DNA of 64,000 nucleotides from Bifidobacterium thermophilum DSM 20210 (GTDB lineage: Bacteria > Actinomycetota > Actinomycetes > Actinomycetales > Bifidobacteriaceae), in the NCBI GenBank assembly GCA_000771265.1, contig JDUB01000007.1, positions 1 to 64,000 of the forward strand. The letters are read 5' to 3'. Of this stretch, positions 37,742 through 46,331 are shown in pieces (within the stretch, counting starts at the first letter, position 1; every line of letters starts with the position of its first letter). Made by a program: the position numbers and the translations under genes. Below the pieces are notes generated by a model. It did not search any database. It saw nothing but the letters and a program-made list of their open reading frames with translations, and was not told where the DNA came from.

Positions 37742-37747
37742 TAAGGT
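37742..37747 (+). promoter_or_regulatory. Possible -10 hexamer of obg (TAAGGT)
   Basis: TAAGGT ends six bases before the obg ATG, the leaderless spacing seen at other genes here. The same bases include AAGG, which could serve as a weak ribosome site, so this one is ambiguous. Confidence 0.35.
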
Positions 37748-37753
37748 GACACT

Positions 37754-39451
37754 ATGGCAGATTTTGTTGATCGGGTGACCGTCCATGTCAAGGGCGGCGA
37801 CGGGGGCAACGGCTCCGCAGGCATCAGGCGCGAGAAATACAAGCCGCTTGCCGGCCCCAACGGCGGCAATGGCGGCGACGGCGGTTCCGTCATCTTTGTG
37901 GCGGATGAGAACGCGAACAGCCTGCTGGATTACCGGTTCATTCCCCACCGCACAGCCGACAGCGGCACCATGGGCTTGGGAGATACGAAAGATGGCTCGA
38001 AAGGCAAGGACCTGATTCTGCCGGTACCGGTTGGTACGATGATTTTCACTGCGAAAGGTGCCAAGGGCCAGACGAAGCGCCCCGGCGAACTGCTTGCGGA
38101 TCTGCGGCATGTGGGGGACCGGTTCGTCGCCGCTGCGGGCGGTGCGGGCGGGCTCGGCAACGCCGCGCTGGCGAACCGTACGCGTCGCGCTCCGGGCTTC
38201 GCCTTGCTTGGTGAGCCCGGTGAGGAACGCGATGTCGTCCTCGAGCTTAAGTCCATTGCGGACGTCGCGCTCGTTGGCTTCCCCTCGGCGGGCAAATCCA
38301 GCTTGGTCGCAGCAATGAGTGCCGCCAAGCCGAAAATCGCCGATTACCCGTTCACCACGCTGGTGCCGAATCTCGGCGTGGTCATGGCCGGCGATTACCG
38401 GTACACCATCGCGGATGTGCCGGGTCTGATCCCGGGCGCATCCGAAGGCAAGGGGCTTGGCTTGGAATTCCTGCGCCATATCGAGCGTACAGAAATCATC
38501 GTGCATGTGATCGACTGCGCGACCCTCGAACCTGACCGCGACCCGGTGTCCGACTACCACGCGCTCGAACATGAGCTCGCCCAGTACGCGGACAAGCTGG
38601 AACTGCCGGTGGGTGCGATTCCGATTCCCGATCGTCCGCGCATCATCGTGCTCAACAAGGTCGATGTGCCTGAAGCCAAGGAACTCGCGGACTTTGTGCG
38701 TCCCGAATTCGAGAAGATGGGGTTGCGCGTGTTCGAGGTGTCCACCGCTTCGCACGCCGGCCTCAAAGAACTCGGGTATGCCCTCGGCGAGCTGGTCACC
38801 CAGATGCGCAAGGAGGTTGCGCGCCGCGAGCAGGAGCAGGAGGACGAGCGCGTCGTCATCAAGCCGCTCGAACGCAAGGGTCGCAGACGCCCTGCTGCGG
38901 CTGCTGAGGCTGATTTCAAGGTCGAGCGCGAAACGAACCGCAACGGCGACGTGTGGTACACCGTCACCGGCACCAAACCGGAACGTTGGGTCGTCCAAAC
39001 GAACTTTGACAATGACGAAGCCGTCGGCTATCTCGCCGATCGGCTGGCCAAGCTTGGTGTCGAGGACGAGCTGCGGCGCCAAGGCGCGCATGCGGGCGAC
39101 GAGGTGCGCATCGGGCGGGGCGACCGCGCGGTCGCCTTTGACTGGGATCCGACCATCGCGGCGGGCGCCGAGATGCTGGACGGCTCGCAACTGGGCTCGC
39201 GCGGCAAGGATCTGCGCCTCGAGGCGAATGATCCGCGTGCCCAGCGCCGTACGAATGCGGAACGCCGACGCGAATACCACGAGATGATGGATGCCCGCGC
39301 GGCTGTGCGCGAGGCGATGATGGCGGAACGCAAGGCCGGCCACTGGGCCGATCCGAGCGTGGACGACGACCGTCATGACCGCGAAAGTCTGTTCGGACGT
39401 GGCGAGGCCGGTGACGACCAGGAGCAGGACAGCGAGGAAGCCGGGGAGTAA
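37754..39451 (+). CDS. obg: GTPase Obg/CgtA
   Basis: Essential GTPase for large-subunit assembly and stress response. The 565-residue protein has the glycine-rich Obg fold ([29 protein letters not shown]), the G domain with [19 protein letters not shown] and NKVD, and the C-terminal OCT domain ([28 protein letters not shown], within about 395-470). A further 90 charged residues follow, longer than in E. coli. The stop overlaps the proB start (TAATG), so the two are coupled. Confidence 0.96.
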   Translation: MADFVDRVTVHVKGGDGGNGSAGIRREKYKPLAGPNGGNGGDGGSVIFVADENANSLLDYRFIPHRTADSGTMGLGDTKDGSKGKDLILPVPVGTMIFTAKGAKGQTKRPGELLADLRHVGDRFVAAAGGAGGLGNAALANRTRRAPGFALLGEPGEERDVVLELKSIADVALVGFPSAGKSSLVAAMSAAKPKIADYPFTTLVPNLGVVMAGDYRYTIADVPGLIPGASEGKGLGLEFLRHIERTEIIVHVIDCATLEPDRDPVSDYHALEHELAQYADKLELPVGAIPIPDRPRIIVLNKVDVPEAKELADFVRPEFEKMGLRVFEVSTASHAGLKELGYALGELVTQMRKEVARREQEQEDERVVIKPLERKGRRRPAAAAEADFKVERETNRNGDVWYTVTGTKPERWVVQTNFDNDEAVGYLADRLAKLGVEDELRRQGAHAGDEVRIGRGDRAVAFDWDPTIAAGAEMLDGSQLGSRGKDLRLEANDPRAQRRTNAERRREYHEMMDARAAVREAMMAERKAGHWADPSVDDDRHDRESLFGRGEAGDDQEQDSEEAGE

Positions 39452-40584
39452 TGGCACAGCCCACGCATGAGAGAGTCAGACGGTCCATCGCGCAAGCGCA
39501 GACGATTGTGGTCAAGGTCGGTTCCAGTTCGCTGACCAAGCCTTCGGGGCATCTTGACCCGGCGAAACTGGACGCGCTGGTCGCGGCACTCGCATGCGCG
39601 CGGTTGCAAGGGGCGCGCATCGTCCTTGTGTCATCGGGCGCTATCGCTGCCGGATTCGGGCCGCTTGGCTTCGAACGCCGGCCGGCCGATATCGCAACGC
39701 AGCAGGCGTGCGCATCCGTCGGCCAGGGACTGCTCATGGCCCGGTATGAGGTGTCGTTCAGCCGTTTCGGCATCCGGGTCGGCCAAATCCTCATCACCGC
39801 GGAGGACACGATCAGGGCGACGCAATACCACAACGCGCAGCGCACCTTGGATCGTCTGCTTGATTTGGGCGTCGTGCCGGTCGTCAACGAGAACGATGCC
39901 CTGGCGAATAACGAAATCCGGTTCGGTGACAACGACCGCCTGTCCGCGCTGGTGGCGAATATCGTGCGCGCGGACGCCCTCGTGCTGCTCACAGACGTGG
40001 ACGCCTTGTATACCGCGCCCCCGAGCCAACCCGGTTCGAAGAAAATCGACTTCGTACCCGATGTTGAGCGCGCGCTCAATGAGGTCAAAGTCGCGGGCAG
40101 CTCCTCTGGCGTCGGTACCGGAGGCATGGTCACCAAGTTGGAAGCCGCCCATATGGCCGCGGTCTCGGGCATTCCTGCGGTGCTCACCTGTGCTGCGAAT
40201 GCAGGGCCGGCCTTGATGGGCGACCCGGTGGGTACGGCGTTCGCGCCCATCAAGCGGCGTGGTTCGTCGAGGCGGCTGTGGATTAAATTCGCGTCGCATC
40301 CGCGTGGCGTGCTTGTCGTGGACACGGGAGCCGCACAAGCCGTGCGTGCCGGCCGTGCGAGCCTGCTGAGCGCCGGCGTTCTCGAGGTGCGTGGCGATTT
40401 TTCCGCAGGCGACCCGATCTGGATTGACGACGAGTCCGGCAAGCATATTGCCAAGGGGCTCTCCGGCTACGATTCCGAGGAAATCCCGCGCATGCTGGGG
40501 CGCAACACCGCGCAGCTGCGGCGTTTCTTCGGCGACGAATACGCGCATCCGCTTGTGCATCGCGATAATCTCGTTCTTGTGTAA
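39451..40584 (+). CDS. proB: Glutamate 5-kinase
   Basis: First step of proline synthesis. The 377-residue protein has the amino acid kinase domain (VVKVGSSSLTKPSG, VSSGAIAAGF, VNENDALANNEIRFGDND, GTGGMVTKLEAA) and a C-terminal PUA domain (VDTGAAQAVRAGRASLLSAGV). It follows obg by translational overlap, a common actinobacterial arrangement. proA is not in the window. Confidence 0.95.
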   Translation: MAQPTHERVRRSIAQAQTIVVKVGSSSLTKPSGHLDPAKLDALVAALACARLQGARIVLVSSGAIAAGFGPLGFERRPADIATQQACASVGQGLLMARYEVSFSRFGIRVGQILITAEDTIRATQYHNAQRTLDRLLDLGVVPVVNENDALANNEIRFGDNDRLSALVANIVRADALVLLTDVDALYTAPPSQPGSKKIDFVPDVERALNEVKVAGSSSGVGTGGMVTKLEAAHMAAVSGIPAVLTCAANAGPALMGDPVGTAFAPIKRRGSSRRLWIKFASHPRGVLVVDTGAAQAVRAGRASLLSAGVLEVRGDFSAGDPIWIDDESGKHIAKGLSGYDSEEIPRMLGRNTAQLRRFFGDEYAHPLVHRDNLVLV

Positions 40585-40590
40585 TCTACG

Positions 40591-40714
40591 GAATTTGTGG
40601 GATTTGCGCGATTTGTGGGATTCGCACGAATCGTCATCATATGCTTCGCGCGATTGGAGTGGCGGTGTGACTGCCATTTCGTGACTGTCGTTTGACTGTC
40701 ATTTCGTGATTTCG
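40591..40714. repeat. Two short tandem repeat runs after proB
   Basis: First, four 9-10-bp units from 40591: GAATTTGTGG, GATTTGCGC, GATTTGTGG and GATTCGCAC. Second, from 40668: TGACTGCCATTTCG, TGACTGTCGTT, TGACTGTCATTTCG and TGATTTCG. The space between proB and the aminotransferase gene is otherwise without signals apart from the hexamer at 40827. Confidence 0.6.
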
Positions 40715-40826
40715 TGCTATGTCTGGCATATGGAGGCGTCCCGTTGGCAGCGGCCATACCGCGACCGTCCCGTTGTGCCGTACGAGTGCGTGTCGCGGCA
40801 GCGGGACGGTTTTCGCCCGTAGCGAT

Positions 40827-40832
40827 TACAGT
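40827..40832 (+). promoter_or_regulatory. -10 hexamer of the aminotransferase gene (TACAGT), leaderless spacing
   Basis: TACAGT ends seven bases before the ATG at 40840. AGAGG lies between, but too close to that ATG to act as a ribosome site; it could serve the ATG at 40846 if a longer transcript exists. Confidence 0.5.
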
Positions 40833-40839
40833 AGAGGCC

Positions 40840-42051
40840 ATGACTATGGCTGACTGGCAGAACCTGAGCGACCGTGTCAACAATGTCGCCCCCAGCGCGA
40901 CCCTCGCTGTCGATTCGAAGGCGAAGGCGATGAAGGCGCAGGGCATCGACATCGTGGCCTACGGTGCAGGCGAGCCGAATTTCCCCACCCCTGATTACAT
41001 CGTCGACGCCGCGGCAGCTGCATGCCGTGACCCGAAGAACCACCGCTACACTCCGACGGCCGGTCTGCCCGAGCTGCGTGAGGCGATCGCGCGCAAGACG
41101 CTGCGCGATTCCGGCTACGAGGTCTCGCCTGACCAAGTCGTGGTCACCAACGGCGGCAAACAGTCTGTGTACGAGGTATTCCAGCTGTTGCTCAATCCCG
41201 GTGACGAAGTCATTATCCCCGCCCCGTATTGGACCAGCTATCCTGAGGTCGTCAAGCTCGCTGGCGGCAAGCCGGTTCCGGTGTTCTCCGGCGCCGAGCA
41301 GGGCTTCGAACCGGATATCGACAAAATCGAAGCGGCGCGTACCGATCGCACCAAGGCAATCATCATCACCTCGCCATCCAACCCGACCGGTGCCGTGTGG
41401 AGCCGTGAAACCATCAAGGCGATCGGCGAGTGGGCCGTGGAACACCACGTGTGGGTCGTTTCCGATGAAATCTACGAACACCTCAACTATGACGGCGTGA
41501 AGACCGCTTATGTCGGCGCCGAGGTGCCCGAAGTGCGCAACCAGCTACTCGTGCTTAACGGCGTGGCGAAGACGTATGCGATGACCGGCTGGCGCGTCGG
41601 CTGGACCGTCGCCCCGCTCGAGGTCGCCAAGGCGCAGACCAAGCTGCAAAGCCATATGACGTCGAATGTCGCCAATGTCTCCCAGCGTGCCGCGCTCGCC
41701 GCCGTCGCTGGCGACCTGTCCGCCGTGGCCGCGATGCGTGAGGCCTTCGACAAGCGCCGTCGCGCCATTGTCGCCGCCCTCAACGAGATTCCGGGCGTGC
41801 ATTGCCCGATGCCGACCGGCGCGTTCTATGCGTTTGCGAATATCGAGGAGCTGCTCGGCAAGCCGCTGGGCGCAAAAGGTTCGGTTGCCCATACGTCGCA
41901 GGAATTCGCCGCGCTGCTGCTTGACGAAGGCCATGTCGCCGCAGTTCCGGGCGAGGCCTTCGGCGCTCCCGGCTACCTGCGCTTCTCCTATGCGCTTTCC
42001 GACGAGGATCTGGCCAAGGGCATGCGCTACTTCAAGGAGTGGATTGGCTGA
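40840..42051 (+). CDS. Aspartate-type PLP aminotransferase (class I, Ib subgroup)
   Basis: Probably interconverts aspartate and oxaloacetate. The 403-residue product resembles the thermophile/Bacillus-type Asp[72 protein letters not shown] and PLP lysine Lys244 in [16 protein letters not shown]. Some members of this subgroup also act on prephenate or other acceptors, so substrate breadth is open. The start at 40840 is supported by the TACAGT hexamer. Confidence 0.9.
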   Translation: MTMADWQNLSDRVNNVAPSATLAVDSKAKAMKAQGIDIVAYGAGEPNFPTPDYIVDAAAAACRDPKNHRYTPTAGLPELREAIARKTLRDSGYEVSPDQVVVTNGGKQSVYEVFQLLLNPGDEVIIPAPYWTSYPEVVKLAGGKPVPVFSGAEQGFEPDIDKIEAARTDRTKAIIITSPSNPTGAVWSRETIKAIGEWAVEHHVWVVSDEIYEHLNYDGVKTAYVGAEVPEVRNQLLVLNGVAKTYAMTGWRVGWTVAPLEVAKAQTKLQSHMTSNVANVSQRAALAAVAGDLSAVAAMREAFDKRRRAIVAALNEIPGVHCPMPTGAFYAFANIEELLGKPLGAKGSVAHTSQEFAALLLDEGHVAAVPGEAFGAPGYLRFSYALSDEDLAKGMRYFKEWIG

Positions 42052-42283
42052 TTCCCGGTAGGGGGTGCGGTGCCCGGTCACGGCGTGGGTCGTGGCCGGG
42101 CACTTGTCGTTTACGCCGATGCTGCAGTCGCGTCGGTGCCCGCGCCATTTCGACACTCTGATTTTCGGCGGTATGACGCGTGTGGCGGAACCCGATTGGA
42201 CTAAATCGCGAGTACCCGCTAAGATGACCTCTTGGCGGTTTTGCTCAGTCCCGTCGTTTCGATAGAATGAGCAGAGTTCACCT

Positions 42284-42359
42284 AGGGATGTGGCGCAATT
42301 GGTAGCGCAACGGTCTCCAAAACCGTAGGTTGTGGGTTCGAGTCCCGCCGTCCCTGCCA
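42284..42359 (+). tRNA. tRNA-Trp (anticodon CCA)
   Basis: The 76-base gene has acceptor AGGGATG/CGTCCCT (one G-U), anticodon stem ACGGT/ACCGT with loop CTCCAAA (CCA at 42317-42319), T arm GTGGGTTCGAGTCCCGC, discriminator G and encoded CCA. It lies just before secE, the usual bacterial position. Confidence 0.95.
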
Positions 42360-42396
42360 GTCTTTTGGATGTTCAGTAGCCGAGCGAAGGATGGAA

Positions 42397-42621
42397 ATGG
42401 CCAAGGCACGTACAGACAAGCCGCGTAAGCCCAATATTTTCATGCGGATCGGCTTGTATATCAAGCAGACGTTCAATGAGCTGCGCAAGGTTGTGACCCC
42501 TACCGGCAAAGAGCTGTTCTCTTGGTCGTTCGCGGTGTTCGTGTTTGTGCTGGTGCTGATGGCCCTGGTCACTGCCATGGACTTTGGCTTGGGCAAGCTC
42601 GTGTTGCTCGTTTTCGGCTGA
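42397..42621 (+). CDS. secE: Preprotein translocase subunit SecE
   Basis: The 74-residue protein clamps the two halves of SecY in the membrane. It has the conserved amphipathic helix QTFNELRKVVTPTGKEL and a single C-terminal membrane helix (SWSFAVFVFVLVLMALVTAM). GAAGGA fits the ATG at 42397 better than the ATG at 42391, which abuts it. It sits between tRNA-Trp and nusG, 26 bases before nusG. Confidence 0.95.
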   Translation: MAKARTDKPRKPNIFMRIGLYIKQTFNELRKVVTPTGKELFSWSFAVFVFVLVLMALVTAMDFGLGKLVLLVFG

Positions 42622-42647
42622 TCCGTACACACGAAGGTTAAGTAAGC

Positions 42648-43517
42648 ATGGATGATGAAGTGAATCTCGAGAATCTGGATTCGTTGCCAGACGTGGTATC
42701 CGATGAGGATGCAGCGAACGGTGATATTCCTGCGGCCCAGCAGCAGGTGGCGTCGGAAGCTGACGCCCAGCCCGCCGCGGACGACGCCCAGGGCGCCGAG
42801 CCGGAGCAGGCCGCTGGTGATGCCGAGGCGACGGATGCTGCCGAAGCATCCGAAGGCGAGTCCGATCAGACGCAAGCCAATGAAGACGAACCGGCTGAGG
42901 ATGCCGGCACCAAGGCTGTCCAAGAGTTCTCCAAGAGCCTTCGCACACTCGACGGCAAGTGGTATGTGCTGCATACGTACTCCGGCTATGAAAAGCGCGT
43001 GAAGACCAACATCGAATCCCGTGTGCAGAGCTTCGGTCTCGAGGATCAGATCTTCCAGGTGGAAGTGCCGATGGAAGAGGTCGAGAAGCACACCGAAAAG
43101 GGCAAGAAGGTCATCACCCGCGTCCGCGTGCCTGGCTATGTGCTGATTCGTATGTGGCCGGATGAGGACGCTCGTCGTATCGTGCGTGAAACCGAGGGCG
43201 TGACCGGCTTCGTCGGCCCGACCAAGGATCCGGCACCGCTGTCGCGCGAGGAAGTCGTGCAGATGATGGCTCCGATGATTGCTTCCGAAGCGCTGAAGGC
43301 GGCAGGAGACAAGCCCGCTGCTGCGAAGAAGCGCAAGCTCGAAGTCTCCTATGCGGTTGGCGATCAGGTCACCGTCACCGACGGCCCGTTCGCGACCATG
43401 CCGGCTGTGGTTTCCGACGTCGAGCCGACCACGCAGAAGCTCACCGTGCTCGTGTCCATCTTCGGTCGTGACACGCCTGTGGAGCTCGGCTTCGGACAGG
43501 TCGAGAAGATCGACTGA
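42648..43517 (+). CDS. nusG: Transcription antitermination/termination factor NusG
   Basis: Binds RNA polymerase and couples it to Rho or the ribosome. The 289-residue protein has an N-terminal acidic Ala/Glu/Asp-rich arm of about 95 residues, then the NGN domain ([39 protein letters not shown]) and the C-terminal KOW domain ([29 protein letters not shown]). The acidic arm is typical of actinobacterial NusG and absent from E. coli. A strong hairpin follows the gene. Confidence 0.96.
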   Translation: MDDEVNLENLDSLPDVVSDEDAANGDIPAAQQQVASEADAQPAADDAQGAEPEQAAGDAEATDAAEASEGESDQTQANEDEPAEDAGTKAVQEFSKSLRTLDGKWYVLHTYSGYEKRVKTNIESRVQSFGLEDQIFQVEVPMEEVEKHTEKGKKVITRVRVPGYVLIRMWPDEDARRIVRETEGVTGFVGPTKDPAPLSREEVVQMMAPMIASEALKAAGDKPAAAKKRKLEVSYAVGDQVTVTDGPFATMPAVVSDVEPTTQKLTVLVSIFGRDTPVELGFGQVEKID

Positions 43518-43540
43518 AGCCGAACAATCCGTTCGTACTC

Positions 43541-43576
43541 AATGGCGGCGGCACCTCACCGGGTGCCGCCGCCATT
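43541..43576 (+). terminator. Strong hairpin terminator after nusG
   Basis: AATGGCGGCGGCACC (43541-43555) pairs with GGTGCCGCCGCCATT (43562-43576) around a short loop. It begins 24 bases after the nusG stop; the downstream T content is modest (GTCATTG). Confidence 0.75.
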
Positions 43577-43869
43577 GTCATTGTGCTCGGCACATCCAAT
43601 CTGGTTACGTTGGGTGGGGCTGAGCGTAGCTGGTTTGTGGGGAGGAGGAGTTCTGGGTGGTGATTGTCACGGCGCGGTCGGTGTCTTCGTGCCGCACCGC
43701 ATCATGGGCGTGGCGACACTGATGTTGTCGAGACAAACGAGCATAATGGTGATGTTTGTGTCTGGAGGGGAGACCCGCTAGCACAGCACAGCAATGAACG
43801 TTGCGGGAGGAGACTGCGCCTCGTGCGTGGCGACCGTAACCACCGCTTCACAGAAAGAAGAACCAGACA
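43577..43869. other. Intergenic region and leader before rplK
   Basis: No gene is supported. It contains a decayed palindrome at 43591-43640 related to the one at 9969, a CATAAT hexamer at 43742-43747 that may be the rplK -10 box, and a leader of over 100 bases. In other bacteria protein L1 binds the rplK leader to limit expression; I could not identify that site. Confidence 0.45.
43591..43640. repeat. Decayed relative of the 9969 palindrome
   Basis: CTGGTTACG (43601-43609) and GAGCGTAGCTGGTTTGTG (43622-43639) match the two arms of the 50-bp palindrome with a few substitutions and a larger, unpaired centre. It also follows the end of a gene (nusG). Confidence 0.55.
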
Positions 43870-44301
43870 ATGGCTCCTAAGAAGAAAGTCACAGCGCTGA
43901 TCAAGCTTCAGATCCAGGCTGGCAAGGCGAACCCCGCCCCGCCGCTGGGTCCGGCTCTGGGTTCGCATGGCGTCAACATCATGGACTTCTGCAAGGCCTA
44001 CAACGCGGCCACGCAGGACAAGATGGGCCAGGTCGTCCCTGTTGAGATCACCGTTTACGAAGATCGTTCCTTCACCTTCGTGCTCAAGACCCCGCCGGCC
44101 GCAGCTCTGCTGAAGAAGGCCGCCGGTATCCAGAAGGGCACCGAGAACCCGCTGACCCACAAGGTCGGTACCGTCACCAAGGCTCAGGTCCGCGAAATCG
44201 CCGAGATCAAGATGCCTGATCTGTCCGCCCGCGACGTCGAGGCTGGCATGAAGATCATCGAAGGTACCGCCCGCTCCATGGGCATCACGGTCACCGACTG
44301 A
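43870..44301 (+). CDS. rplK: 50S ribosomal protein L11
   Basis: The 143-residue protein forms the GTPase-associated centre and is needed for RelA-type stringent signalling. It matches the family throughout: [32 protein letters not shown] and [28 protein letters not shown] lies ahead of the ATG. rplA follows after 14 bases. Confidence 0.97.
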   Translation: MAPKKKVTALIKLQIQAGKANPAPPLGPALGSHGVNIMDFCKAYNAATQDKMGQVVPVEITVYEDRSFTFVLKTPPAAALLKKAAGIQKGTENPLTHKVGTVTKAQVREIAEIKMPDLSARDVEAGMKIIEGTARSMGITVTD

Positions 44302-44315
44302 GAGGAGAAGGACAG

Positions 44316-45011
44316 ATGGCTAAGAAGCACTCCAAGAAGTACCGCGAGGCGGCCGAGAAGGTCGATCGTAACAACCTGTACACCGCTCCTGAGGCGATCG
44401 CTCTGCTCAAGAGCATGCCGAAGCGTGGTTTCGATGAAACCATCGAAGCCGTGTACCGTCTGAACGTGGATCCGCGCAAGGCCGACCAGCTCGTGCGCGG
44501 CGTCGTCAACCTGCCGAACGGCACTGGTAAGACCGCCAAGGTCCTCGTGTTCGCCCGCGGCCCGAAGGCCACCGAGGCCACCGAGGCCGGCGCCGACATC
44601 GTTGGCGATGACGATCTCGTGCAGAAGGTCCAGGACGGCTTCCTCGATTTCGACGCTGTCGTGGCTACCCCGGACATGATGGGCAAGGTTGGCCGTCTCG
44701 GCCGTATTCTCGGCCCGCGTGGCCTGATGCCGAACCCGAAGACCGGCACCGTGACCATGGATGTCACCAAGGCTGTCAAGGATATCAAGGGCGGCAAGAT
44801 TGAGTTCCGTGTGGACAAGCACGGCAACCTGTCCTTCCTGATCGGCAAGATGTCCTTCGAAGAGAAGGCTCTTGACGAGAACTTCAAGGCAGTGGCTGAC
44901 GAGATCAAGCGTCTCAAGCCGTCCACCGTGAAAGGCCGCTACATCACCAAGGCGACCATCACTTCCACGATGGGCCCCGGCATCCCGCTGGATACCGCGA
45001 CACTCGCCTGA
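44316..45011 (+). CDS. rplA: 50S ribosomal protein L1
   Basis: The 231-residue L1 stalk protein moves deacylated tRNA out of the E site and represses its own operon in other bacteria. Family regions are [39 protein letters not shown] and [27 protein letters not shown] precedes the ATG. A terminator follows. Confidence 0.97.
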   Translation: MAKKHSKKYREAAEKVDRNNLYTAPEAIALLKSMPKRGFDETIEAVYRLNVDPRKADQLVRGVVNLPNGTGKTAKVLVFARGPKATEATEAGADIVGDDDLVQKVQDGFLDFDAVVATPDMMGKVGRLGRILGPRGLMPNPKTGTVTMDVTKAVKDIKGGKIEFRVDKHGNLSFLIGKMSFEEKALDENFKAVADEIKRLKPSTVKGRYITKATITSTMGPGIPLDTATLA

Positions 45012-45060
45012 TTTCTGGTTCCGTCCGTTATTTCGAGCCTAGGGCGGAACGAGAACGCAC

Positions 45061-45099
45061 AAGCCCCATACATGCCGATTGCCGGTGTGCATGGGGCTT
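45061..45099 (+). terminator. Terminator after rplKA
   Basis: AAGCCCCAT (45061-45069) pairs with ATGGGGCTT (45091-45099), followed by TCCCATTTTTA. It lies 50 bases after the rplA stop. Confidence 0.75.
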
Positions 45100-45299
45100 T
45101 CCCATTTTTATGGGGGGCGGGTCTTTTCAGTAGGTCTTTCGTGCCCCAGCTGTCAGAGCCCAGCAGATTCGTGTCCAGTACTTCGTAGTCCGGCACGTCC
45201 GGGTTACTAAGGTCGGAATTGTCGGTGTCAGTTCCGAAGTTGTCAGGATGACAATAACAAAGGATTCCCAGAAGGTGTCCGGGAAGTCGGCGGTACACC

Positions 45300-46319
45300 C
45301 TACAGCGTACCGTCATCGCGCCACAAACCGGCATCGCGTAGCCGTCCGAGCGTAATCGCCGTCGAGAGCACATATGCCTCGCGTGTATCGGTTGCATCCC
45401 AACCGCAAATTTCCGTGGCCCGTTTGAGCCGGTACCGCACGGTATTCGGGTGGACACTCAGCGCCCGGGCGGTCGCATCCAGCGAAGCGCCGGAATCAAG
45501 GAAAATGCTGACCGTTTGGAGTGTCGGATCATTGGGATTGTCGCCTTTGAGCGCCTCGTAGATTGATGTGATTAGCTCGTCGCGCGCATCCTCATCGCCC
45601 ATGAGGGCACGTTCCGGAAGCAGGTCCTCGCATCGCATGGGTTGCGGCACTTCGCGCGTGCAGGCGTTGAGCGCGAACAGGGCGTTGATGACGGCCCGGA
45701 TGGCGCGGGATGCACCGTCGGCATTCTGCCGGGTTGGCCCGAGACAAATCGGCTCATGCCCATCGAAACACGTTTCGGCGATATGCGCGACTTGGTCCGG
45801 GCTGGTTCCGTCATCGACGCGCACCAACGCCACCAGATTCCCGTCATGCTCGCCGATCAGACAATCCTGCGGGGTACCGTCGGCATGAGGCGGCAATTGG
45901 CTCCGGATTGACGCCGCGCACGAGGCGACATCGTGCGCCGGGGGAGTGCCGGCGATGCTGCAGCAGACATAATGCGCAGGCCATCCAAGCGTATGCATCA
46001 GCGAGACGACCCGCTCGTCGTCCGTGCTTTCCGCGAGACATGCGAACACAATGGATTCGAGCAGGGTCCGGGCGTCGGCAGGGTGTGGCGACCCTGGTGC
46101 CGTTGCCGCGGCAGCATTCGATTGGTCAGCAGTTCCGGGTGCTCCGGCTGTTCCGGCGGTTTCATCTGTCGTTCCCACAACACCGGTTCCGGCAACGTCG
46201 GCCGGCCGGTCGCGTTCCAGCACATCGTCTCCCAATAGCACGGCGAGACGGGCCATCAACAGGTCAAGCAAATCCTTGCGATCGGAGCCTGACCCGGAGC
46301 GTGCAGAAACGGAAACCAT
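45300..46319 (-). CDS. PucR-type regulator, probable FasR-like fatty acid synthesis regulator
   Basis: The 339-residue cytoplasmic regulator ends in a PucR/CdaR-type helix-turn-helix (SLDATARALSVHPNTVRYRLKRATEIC, from about 279). The stretch LLPERALMGDEDARDELITSIYEAL followed by that domain resembles Streptomyces FasR, an activator of fatty acid synthase genes, as I recall it. Its place near birA, acc and fas supports the same role. Residues 45-75 are a Thr/Ala/Gly-rich linker. The ATG has no ribosome site but has TAGGCT six bases upstream. Function as a lipid regulator is inferred. Confidence 0.8.
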   Translation of the reverse strand: MVSVSARSGSGSDRKDLLDLLMARLAVLLGDDVLERDRPADVAGTGVVGTTDETAGTAGAPGTADQSNAAAATAPGSPHPADARTLLESIVFACLAESTDDERVVSLMHTLGWPAHYVCCSIAGTPPAHDVASCAASIRSQLPPHADGTPQDCLIGEHDGNLVALVRVDDGTSPDQVAHIAETCFDGHEPICLGPTRQNADGASRAIRAVINALFALNACTREVPQPMRCEDLLPERALMGDEDARDELITSIYEALKGDNPNDPTLQTVSIFLDSGASLDATARALSVHPNTVRYRLKRATEICGWDATDTREAYVLSTAITLGRLRDAGLWRDDGTL

Positions 46320-46325
46320 AGTGCC

Positions 46326-46331
46326 AGCCTA
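46326..46331 (-). promoter_or_regulatory. -10 hexamer of the FasR-like gene (TAGGCT), leaderless spacing
   Basis: On the minus strand TAGGCT ends six bases before the ATG at 46319. Its first three bases are the stop codon of the upstream membrane protein gene, so the promoter lies inside the end of that gene. Confidence 0.5.
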
